From: Planktothrix agardhii NIES-204
GTDB taxonomy: Bacteria > Cyanobacteriota > Cyanobacteriia > Cyanobacteriales > Microcoleaceae
NCBI GenBank assembly: GCA_003609755.1
Contig: AP017991.1
Coordinates: 2,993,501-3,057,500, forward strand
Direction: 5' to 3'
Length of the DNA stretch: 64,000 bases
Shown: positions 10,654 through 16,966 of the stretch, piece by piece
Layout: each line of letters starts with the position of its first letter
How positions within the stretch are numbered: position 1 is the first letter of the stretch
Position numbers and translations under genes: made by a program
The notes under the pieces: generated by a model
What the model was told of the DNA's origin: nothing
Seen by the model: only the letters and a program-made list of their open reading frames with translations
The model's database searches: none

Positions 10654-10974
10654 AGAAACCGGGTTTCTCAAGATATCTTGATTTGTTGCAATTAACTGAA
10701 TTAGAAACCCGGTTTCTTTCGGTATTTGCGATCGCATTCAGAAACCGGGTTTCTCAAGATATCTTGATTCGAGCCAATTAACTTAATTAGAAACCCGGTT
10801 TCTTTGGGTATTTGCGATCGCCTTCAGAAACCGGGTTTCTCAAGATATCTTGATTTGTAGTAATTAATTTAATTAGAAACCCGGTTTCTTTGGGTGTTGC
10901 GATCGCATTCAGAAACCGGGTTTCTCAAGATATCTTGATTTGTAGCAATTAATTTAATTAGAAACCCGGTTTCT
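10654..10974. repeat. Tandem array of four 86-bp palindromic repeat units
   Basis: Four units with period about 85-86 bp start at 10654, 10740, 10826 and 10911. Each has AGAAACCGGGTTTCT, then CAAGATATCTTG, an A/T-rich middle with TTAATT, AGAAACCCGGTTTCT, and most often a HIP1 octamer. The perfect inner palindromes suggest strong hairpins. The last unit overlaps the stop codon of the PIN toxin gene. The same unit occurs at 12815-12964, with single or degenerate copies at 27003, 39171, 43091 and 53991. Confidence 0.9.
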
Positions 10975-11359
10975 ATGGTGTTTTGTTCTTAAAATAAGTT
11001 AATATTTTTTCATCCTGAGTAATTAATGATAAGCCGTTAATCTTAGCCGTTGCGACGATAATTTGGTCGGCGGGATCTGCATGAAATCCAGAGAGTCGAG
11101 TAGATTCTAGGATAATTGGCAGGTTTAATGGTAACAATTGAATACCGGGGTATTTTAGGGCGAGTTCGAGCCATTCTTCTATAGAAGACTCAAAAGTTAG
11201 TCTATTTTTTTCGACTAATTTGGCAATTTCCCAGCAAGAAATGATACTGATTCCTATACCACTTGTTTGATGTGCTTGAATAATGTCGCGGTTTTGGGGT
11301 GAGAGTTTAGGATGATCGTCAACCCACCAAATCCAGATATGAGTGTCTAGGATAATCAT
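10973..11359 (-). CDS. PIN-domain toxin (VapC-like)
   Basis: A 128-residue PIN-fold ribonuclease, predicted to cleave RNA. The acidic cluster is visible: D5 (MIILDTHIWIWW), a mid-protein Glu in SCWEIAKL, and the DPADQIIVATA motif with later Asp (TQDEKIL). It overlaps the upstream antitoxin gene by 4 bp (ATGA), the usual translational coupling of TA pairs. Its stop codon (10973-10975) lies inside the last unit of the palindromic array. That unit may therefore have trimmed or replaced the original C-terminus. Confidence 0.85.
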   Translation of the reverse strand: MIILDTHIWIWWVDDHPKLSPQNRDIIQAHQTSGIGISIISCWEIAKLVEKNRLTFESSIEEWLELALKYPGIQLLPLNLPIILESTRLSGFHADPADQIIVATAKINGLSLITQDEKILTYFKNKTP

Positions 11360-11568
11360 GTTAGCGCCTCCCAGTCTTCTACGGCTACGGGTTCGTAGGG
11401 ATGTTCATAGCGAATGACTTTTCCTCGCAGGGGATGTTCAGAGGTAAGCTGTGGTAAGGAAGTTGAGCGCATATCATTTTTGACAGTTTGTAAAATAGCT
11501 TCAATGATTAGGATACGCTCTTCGATTGATGTTCCTTGCAGTTTTTCTAGGATATCTGATTCAATCAT
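11356..11568 (-). CDS. Antitoxin of the PIN pair
   Basis: A 70-residue protein beginning MIESDILEKLQGTSIEERIL, of the type found directly upstream of PIN toxins in cyanobacteria. An N-terminal helical region (about 1-32) would bind DNA or dimerise. A charged C-terminal tail (VIRYEHPYEPVAVEDWE) would cover the toxin. The assignment rests on its position and the 4-bp overlap with the PIN gene rather than on a recognised domain. Confidence 0.7.
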   Translation of the reverse strand: MIESDILEKLQGTSIEERILIIEAILQTVKNDMRSTSLPQLTSEHPLRGKVIRYEHPYEPVAVEDWEALT

Positions 11569-11716
11569 TTGTTTATTCTTGTATGATTAGGGGTAGGTTT
11601 AGCATTCGGGGCGGGTTTAGCCAGATTTATACTAATTAACAGAGATTGTCTCGAACCCGCCCCTACAATTGAGGGATTTGATAATAGGGGAAAGTGCGAT
11701 CACTATAAATAATATT

Positions 11717-12046
11717 ATGGAAAGTCAACCCAGGGAGATTCAACGTTATGTGACACCAGATGGTAAAATTCCCTTTGATCAGTGGTACGAATCCCTAAGC
11801 GACGCTAAAACTCAATATAAAATAGATGCAAGGATAGAACGAATTGCGTTAGGTAATTTAGGAGATTACCGTTTTCTAGGAGCAGGGGTTTATGAGTTCA
11901 GAATTAATTATGGCCCTGGTTATCGCCTTTACTTTGGACAAATCGGATTAAAAATTGTGTTATTGCTGTTTGGGGGAGATAAAAGCACCCAAAAACAAGA
12001 TATTCGTCAAGCTCAGGAGTATTGGAAAGATTATGACAAACATTAA
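11717..12046 (+). CDS. RelE/HigB-like toxin (phage Gp49-like family)
   Basis: About 109 residues beginning MESQPREIQRYVTPDGKIPF. This is the start typical of the Gp49-like RelE-superfamily toxins, with FDQWYESL, ARIERIALGNLGDYRFLG, GVYEFRI and GPGYRLYFG. ATG 11717 is chosen over upstream codons because family members start there. Predicted ribosome-dependent mRNA interferase. The 3' end overlaps the next gene by 14 bp, in toxin-first order as in higBA systems. Confidence 0.85.
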   Translation: MESQPREIQRYVTPDGKIPFDQWYESLSDAKTQYKIDARIERIALGNLGDYRFLGAGVYEFRINYGPGYRLYFGQIGLKIVLLLFGGDKSTQKQDIRQAQEYWKDYDKH

Positions 12047-12392
12047 AATACCAACTTCTAAACCCTATCATGATTTTATCATTGAAAAGCTGAAAAATTC
12101 TGAACACGCTGCGGGTTTTTTGACCGCAATATTAGAGGAAGAAAACCCCGAACCTGAATTATTGAAAAATGCGATCGCTAAGGTAATTGAAGCAAAATAT
12201 CAAAATCAAGATTTATCAAACGAAGCCAAATTATGTTATGAAAAACTCAATCATCTGTTAACAAAATCAGGTTGTGCTGAAATTTATGGTTTTATTGAGT
12301 TATTGAATAGTTTGGGATTTGAGATTTCAATTCATGTTAAAGAATATATTACAGAAGTTGAGGAAGAAGAACCTGCGATCGCTTGTTTCTAA
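12033..12392 (+). CDS. HigA-type antitoxin (addiction-module antidote family)
   Basis: 119 residues from ATG 12033, inside the end of the toxin gene. The segment KLKNSEHAAGFLTAILEEEN followed by EPELLKNAIAKVIEA matches the start of the 'probable addiction module antidote' family. The C-terminal half (CYEKLNHLLTKSG...ELLNSLGFEISIHV) fits the helix-turn-helix region. Predicted to neutralise the upstream RelE-like toxin and repress the operon. Confidence 0.8.
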   Translation: MTNIKIPTSKPYHDFIIEKLKNSEHAAGFLTAILEEENPEPELLKNAIAKVIEAKYQNQDLSNEAKLCYEKLNHLLTKSGCAEIYGFIELLNSLGFEISIHVKEYITEVEEEEPAIACF

Positions 12393-12504
12393 ATCAACCC
12401 GATCTGTTAAGAGATTAACAAACAAATGAATCAAATTAATGTTACTATCTCAAATCCTTTCATTTGGCTAATGTCTGTTTTTCAAACCAAAGGAGAATCT
12501 AACG

Positions 12505-12720
12505 ATGACATCCCTTGAACTTCGAGAAAAAGGCTATCAAATTTTAGTTGAACACTTAGGTCAAGTCGCTACCCTTCGTTTTCTACAAGAATTTAATTGG
12601 GGGCGAGGTGACTATACAAAAGAGAGAGAAACCTTGTTAAAACAGGTGACACGGTAAAGTTTTTGGCAAGATGTGGCAACCCTTCGTGCAGAAAAAAACA
12701 AGATTAAATCAGCCCTCTAA
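12505..12720 (+). pseudogene. Small conserved-type ORF interrupted by an in-frame TAA
   Basis: ATG 12505 has a strong upstream AAAGGAGAA and encodes MTSLELREKGYQILVEHLGQ and onward to KQVTR, where a TAA occurs at 12655-12657. The same frame continues after the stop as SFWQDVATLRAEKNKIKSAL to a second TAA at 12718-12720, giving 71 codons in all. The natural continuation suggests a single nonsense change in a short antitoxin-like gene next to a TA pair. The protein family is not firmly identified. Confidence 0.55.
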
Positions 12721-12814
12721 TTAATCTTACCCAAACCGTAGGGGCGGGTTCGCGTTAATCTTTGTTAATTAGCAGAAATCTAAATAAACCCGCCCCCACC
12801 TATCAACAATTGTC

Positions 12815-12964
12815 AGAAACCGGGTTTCTCAAAATATCTTGATTTGTGGTAATTAATTTAATTAGAAACTCGGTTTCTTGGGGTATTTGCGATCACCTTC
12901 AGAAACCGGGTTTCTCAAGATATCTTGATTTGTAGCAATTAACTTAATTAGAAATCCGGTTTCT
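12815..12964. repeat. Second array of the 86-bp palindromic repeat (two units)
   Basis: Two units start at 12815 and 12901, with the same AGAAACCGGGTTTCT, CAAGATATCTTG and GAAAYCCGGTTTCT layout as 10654-10974. They show a few substitutions, including a mutated HIP1 site. Just upstream (12737-12797) is another dispersed inverted repeat, GTAGGGGCGGGTT / AACCCGCCCC, also seen near 10633 and 11605-11665. The stretch 12721-12982 holds only these repeats. Confidence 0.85.
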
Positions 12965-12982
12965 TGATTATTAACTTTAGAA

Positions 12983-13056
12983 CGGGACTGACGGGGCTCG
13001 AACCCGCAACTTCCGCCGTGACAGGGCGGTGCTCTAACCAATTGAACTACAGTCCC
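12983..13056 (-). tRNA. tRNA-Asp (anticodon GTC)
   Basis: The minus strand gives a cloverleaf. The acceptor is GGGACTG/CAGTCCC, the anticodon stem CCGCC/GGCGG has loop CTGTCAC (anticodon GTC), and the T loop is GGTTCGAGCC. The discriminator is G, as expected for Asp. CCA is not encoded. Length is 74 nt. Confidence 0.95.
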
Positions 13057-13208
13057 TTGCTGTCGTTCTTTTTTTTGCGACAATTTTTATTATTACTGCT
13101 TTTTTTTTATTTGTCAAGCCTTTGCTGGGAAAATTTTTTTGACGGGGCTTTTGGCGGAGTCTTCCCCGCAAAGCTAGACTAAAGAAAACAAGCTGGAAGG
13201 GATTCTCA

Positions 13209-14135
13209 GTGAATATGGAGTTTAATCCATTAGACAGGTTAACTCAGGAACAGGTCAATACTTGGGTTCAGGAAGGACAACAACGGAGTCAATTCGGCCA
13301 ATTACCCAGCTATATTCCCCAGTTAGCCCAGGTGAACCCCCAGGAATTCGGGGTCAAAATCCTGACGCTCCAAGGCCAATCTTATCAGGCGGGGAATCAA
13401 ACCCTCCGGTTTCCCGTGATGAGTGTGATCAAGTGCTTTCTATTATTAAATCGACTGCTGGAATTAGGGCAGGAGCGGGTTTTTCAACAAGTGGGGGATC
13501 AGCCTTCCGATCAACCGTTTAATTCCCTCGAACAGTTACAATCCGATGGCGGATGGCCGCGTAATCCGATGATTAATAGTGGGGCGATCGCCCTAGCTGG
13601 ATTGCTTCCCGGTCAGGATGCTAATTCTCGCTGTCAGTATCTCTGTTCCTGGTTAAATCAATTCGCCGATTGTCAGTTAGTTTTAGACCAGGATATTCTG
13701 GAGTCCGTGCGTTCAGCCCCCAACCCCAAAAACCTGGCCCTGGTTTCCACCCTGGCGGCTTCGGGTTATCTGGAGCATCCCGATATCACCTTAGATACCT
13801 ATAACCAAATTTGTTGTTTATCGGCCACAATTTCAGATTTAGCCAAATTGGGTTGGTTATTGCTACAACCAACTAACCCGGAATGGGAAAGCGCCATTCG
13901 CATCGTCAAAACCTTAATGATCACCTGTGGGTTATACGAAACATCGGGACATTTTGCGCTGAAGTTGGGAATCCCGACTAAATCAGGGGTGAGTGGGGCG
14001 GTATTATCAATTATTCCCCTACAGGGAGCGATCGCTTGTTACAGTCCCCCCCTTGATCCCCAAGGAAATTCGATCGGGGGTTTATTTTTTCTGGAAAAAA
14101 TAGTTAAAACCCTAAATTTAAGTCTGTTTAATTAG
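13209..14135 (+). CDS. glsA: Glutaminase
   Basis: Hydrolyses glutamine to glutamate and ammonia. It belongs to the serine-dependent beta-lactamase-like glutaminase family. The SxxK catalytic pair is in FPVMSVIKCF. NPMINSGAIAL and the C-terminal KSGVSGAV motif are also present. The 308 residues match the usual size. A GGAAGGG lies upstream of the GTG start, and ATG 13215 is an alternative. No operon partner: the tRNA is upstream on the opposite strand and the pentapeptide gene follows after 175 bp. Confidence 0.93.
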   Translation: MNMEFNPLDRLTQEQVNTWVQEGQQRSQFGQLPSYIPQLAQVNPQEFGVKILTLQGQSYQAGNQTLRFPVMSVIKCFLLLNRLLELGQERVFQQVGDQPSDQPFNSLEQLQSDGGWPRNPMINSGAIALAGLLPGQDANSRCQYLCSWLNQFADCQLVLDQDILESVRSAPNPKNLALVSTLAASGYLEHPDITLDTYNQICCLSATISDLAKLGWLLLQPTNPEWESAIRIVKTLMITCGLYETSGHFALKLGIPTKSGVSGAVLSIIPLQGAIACYSPPLDPQGNSIGGLFFLEKIVKTLNLSLFN

Positions 14136-14310
14136 TTTCTACATACCCTATTTAGAAGATTAACAGCCTATTAAACTAAATCAAAAATAATCGAACCCGA
14201 TTGCCAAAATTAAATTATTAAAAAATGTTAAACACAAAAATATAAAAACTTTCTTAAGATTTTATGGTTATATTGAAAATAGCAGCAGAAGTAACTGGAG
14301 TGAGACACCC

Positions 14311-15219
14311 ATGGAAGTTAGTCAACTGTTGAGGGAATACGAAGAAGGGGAAAGAGAGTTTACGGGGGTAGACCTCGAAGGTGCAGACCTATCCGGGGTA
14401 ATTTTGATTGGGGTTAACCTTTCGGGAGCTAACCTAATGGGAGCCAACTTGAGTCGAGCCTTCCTGAGTCGGGTTAAATTCAATGGGGCGTGTTTGCATC
14501 GAGTGAATTTGAGTTATGCCAAAATGAATGAGGCACAAGGGGGGGATGCAAACTTAACCAAAGCTAATTTGACGGGGGCTTTTTTGGTTAAAGCTAAACT
14601 TCCCAATGCTAATTTAAGCGGTGCAACTTTAGCCGGAGCTAATTTAAGATGCGCCAGCTTACCGAATGCTAATTTATGCTCGGCTAACTTGCCATTCTCG
14701 AATTTAAGAGAAACAAACTTAACTGGAGTTAATTTAAAATGGGCAAATTTAGTGGCGGCAAAACTCAGTGGGGCTAATTTATTTGGGGCGGAATTAACGG
14801 GAGTTAATTTACAAAGAGCCTACTTAAATGGGATTAAATTAAGTTGCGTTAATCTTGAGGGTGTTAATCTGCATGAAGCTAGAATGAATGGGGCTGATTT
14901 AGAGGAAGCAAACCTGATAAATGCTAATCTAAGTCAAGCTCAAATGCGAGGTATTAGGTTAACTAAAGCTGATTTAACCGGAGCTAATTTAGAACAGGCT
15001 AGTCTAATGTGGGCAAATTTAAACTGGGCAAATTTATCACAAACAGACTTGAGAGATGCGGATTTAAGAGATGCGTCATTATTGGGAGCTAACCTTGAAA
15101 ATACTCAATTCCAAGGAGCGCAATTACCGCAATCTTTAAAACTTTATCTGGATTTAGCGATGACCTGCTCTAATTTATATCAAGCTCATACTCAGAAGTG
15201 TGATCTTGAGTTAGGATAA
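14311..15219 (+). CDS. Pentapeptide-repeat protein
   Basis: From about residue 20 to 280 the sequence is a continuous series of A(D/N)LxG-type pentapeptides (ANLSGAxLxxANL). It should form a right-handed quadrilateral beta-helix. No signal peptide, membrane segment or enzyme domain is seen. Such proteins are numerous in cyanobacteria with mostly unknown roles, and some mimic DNA and protect gyrase. Nothing here supports a specific role. Confidence 0.92.
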   Translation: MEVSQLLREYEEGEREFTGVDLEGADLSGVILIGVNLSGANLMGANLSRAFLSRVKFNGACLHRVNLSYAKMNEAQGGDANLTKANLTGAFLVKAKLPNANLSGATLAGANLRCASLPNANLCSANLPFSNLRETNLTGVNLKWANLVAAKLSGANLFGAELTGVNLQRAYLNGIKLSCVNLEGVNLHEARMNGADLEEANLINANLSQAQMRGIRLTKADLTGANLEQASLMWANLNWANLSQTDLRDADLRDASLLGANLENTQFQGAQLPQSLKLYLDLAMTCSNLYQAHTQKCDLELG

Positions 15220-15246
15220 TTAAAATTCAGATTTAACGGCGCATTC

Positions 15247-15570
15247 ATGGAAACAGATTATACTGTGGTTTTTGTTACGGCAAGTTCTCGTTTGGAAGCG
15301 GAAAAAATTGCTCAAGTGTTAGTGGAAGAAAAACTAGCAGCCTGTGTAAGTTTAATGCCAATTCATTCTATTTATACCTGGGAATCAAAATTATGCCGAG
15401 CAGATGAATGGCAATTAATTATTAAAACGGATCTCAGAAAATTTGAGCCTTTAACCATAAGGGTTAAACAACTTCACTCCTATGAAGTACCTGAAGTTAT
15501 CGCTTTACCTATTGTTAATGGTTTAGTAAGTTATTTAGACTGGATTGCTGCACAAACTCAGACCCTTTAA
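15247..15570 (+). CDS. cutA: CutA-family divalent cation tolerance protein
   Basis: A small trimeric protein of 107 residues. Family features are VFVTASSRLEAEKIAQVLVEEKLAACVS, IHSIYTWESKL, IIKTDL and HSYEVPEVIALPIVNG. CutA proteins bind Cu(II) and were linked to metal tolerance, but their molecular role remains uncertain. It lies 27 bp after the pentapeptide gene on the same strand and may be co-transcribed. Confidence 0.95.
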   Translation: METDYTVVFVTASSRLEAEKIAQVLVEEKLAACVSLMPIHSIYTWESKLCRADEWQLIIKTDLRKFEPLTIRVKQLHSYEVPEVIALPIVNGLVSYLDWIAAQTQTL

Positions 15571-15923
15571 AAAATTTGTTTTCTCTTAATAATTTTATTT
15601 ACTTTTATAAGGACAAGCATTGATAGGTGTCCTTGTGGATTCCCACCATCTAAATCTTTCACCTATGATGCGTTGTCTTCTGTGGCCTACGCAACGGAAG
15701 AAATTCTCTTGGTTTTAGTGGCCGGATAGTAATATTGGAGATATTTGATATTCTAATATTAATTTTGTTGGGTGTAGAGCGATCGCCCTTTTTAAAAGAG
15801 CGATCGCTTCGCTCATTTCGTTTATTACGCTTGTTTGGCAAAATTGCTAACATTTGTGACCTCAATTTACAAAATTAGTGCTACGATTAACACAAATCTC
15901 TTTAAGTGTTGCAAAGCTCGATC
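15571..15923. other. Gene-free stretch with HIP1 palindrome
   Basis: No convincing gene. A hairpin AAGGAC/GTCCTT near 15610-15636 follows cutA and may terminate it. At 15779-15807 two HIP1 octamers flank CCTTTTTAAAAGA, making a large palindrome. An almost identical element lies at 16857-16883, so it is a dispersed repeat. A 68-residue minus-strand frame across it looks spurious. Confidence 0.6.
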
Positions 15924-16283
15924 ATGCAGATTAAAGTCGAAGTTCCAGATGAATTGGCGATGCGGTTAAGTCCACTGCAAGAGCAGTTAACACAAATTTT
16001 AGAACTGGGTTTGCGGGAATGGAGTGCAGATGCTCAATCTGGATTTTCTGGGTTGGCAGATGTATTGGAATTCTTGGCAAATCTTCCGACTCCAGAGGAA
16101 ATTTTGGCGTTGAAGCCGTCGGAAGCATTACAACAACATATTAACAATTTGCTGGAAAAAAATAGAACCGTTGGGTTGACGGCTGAGGAGGAACGATCGT
16201 GGCAACAATATGAATATATTGAACATTTGGTACGGGTGGCTAAGGCTAAAGCATTGCTGAAACTTAACGAAGCTAAAAAATGA
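15924..16283 (+). CDS. Small acidic protein coupled to the HNH gene (antitoxin-like)
   Basis: About 119 residues from ATG 15924 (MQIKVEVPDELAMRLSP). An upstream in-frame TTG is less likely. The N-terminus resembles a ribbon-like DNA-binding or antitoxin strand, and the rest is helical and charged. It overlaps the HNH nuclease start by 4 bp (ATGA), the tight coupling of TA and nuclease-partner pairs. No family is assigned with certainty. Confidence 0.6.
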   Translation: MQIKVEVPDELAMRLSPLQEQLTQILELGLREWSADAQSGFSGLADVLEFLANLPTPEEILALKPSEALQQHINNLLEKNRTVGLTAEEERSWQQYEYIEHLVRVAKAKALLKLNEAKK

Positions 16284-16699
16284 GTAAGGCTTATGTTTCT
16301 GCTGCTCTCAAACGCTTGGTTTGTAATCGCGCTGATTTTGCTTGTGAGTATTGTTTAATGCCAGAAATTTCTGTTTTTGTACCTCATGAAATCGATCATA
16401 TAATTGCCGAAAAGCACGGCGGACAAACAAACGAAAATAATTTGGCGTTGGCTTGTACAATCTGCAACAAATATAAAGGAAGCGATCTGGCTTCAATCGA
16501 TCCCATGAATGGGGAAATTGTGAGATTGTATCATCCTCGTCGCGATCGCTGGCGGGAGCATTTTAAATTAGAAAAAGGCGAAATTATCCCGTTAACTTCG
16601 ATTGCACGAGTGACAGTAAAATTGTTACAGATAAATCGTCCAGAGCGAGTTGAGGAAAGAAGGTTACTATCACAAGCAAATATTTTGGATATTCCATAA
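16280..16699 (+). CDS. HNH endonuclease
   Basis: A 139-residue nuclease of the McrA-like HNH type. The first zinc pair is CEYCLM, then EIDHIIAEKHGGQTNENNLALAC contains the catalytic His and Asn, and CTICN completes the zinc site. Metal-dependent DNA cleavage is expected. It is translated with the upstream small protein, suggesting that protein controls or delivers it. Similar pairs are common in cyanobacterial accessory regions. Confidence 0.88.
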   Translation: MSKAYVSAALKRLVCNRADFACEYCLMPEISVFVPHEIDHIIAEKHGGQTNENNLALACTICNKYKGSDLASIDPMNGEIVRLYHPRRDRWREHFKLEKGEIIPLTSIARVTVKLLQINRPERVEERRLLSQANILDIP

Positions 16700-16736
16700 T
16701 TCTAATTTTACTATAAAAAGTAGGTTAGGTTGAACT

Positions 16737-16817
16737 TCATTTTTCTAGGTTTTGTCTTTCTTCCAATGTTAATGAAGAAATGATTTGAACTAAAGAATCA
16801 ATGAGTTTATAATTCAT
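16737..16817 (-). pseudogene. Remnant of a VapB-like antitoxin (26 residues)
   Basis: The ATG at 16815-16817 has GAAGGAAC upstream and encodes MNYKLIDSLVQIISSLTLEE and RQNLEK before a TGA. This matches the opening of the short antitoxins found beside PIN toxins in cyanobacteria. The rest is missing and no toxin follows. It is most likely a truncated relic. 16818-16966 holds repeated CCATTAATAAGGGGAG units and the HIP1 palindrome. Confidence 0.4.
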
Positions 16818-16966
16818 GTTCCTTCAAGTCCTGAATAATAGTATATTAATTATAGCGCGATCGCCCTTTTTAAAAGAGCGATCATCTTCTTCCCTCCCAT
16901 TAATAAGGGGAGGGTTAGGGTGGGGTTATTCCCTCCATTAATAAGGGGAGAGGGTTAGGGCTGGGG

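Noticed and set aside
10654-10974. Possible CRISPR array
   Set aside because: Units are nearly identical along their whole length with no variable spacers, so it is a tandem palindromic repeat.
15659-15865. 68-residue minus-strand frame
   Set aside because: Runs through the HIP1 palindrome, is very Arg/Lys/Asn-rich, and has no Shine-Dalgarno.
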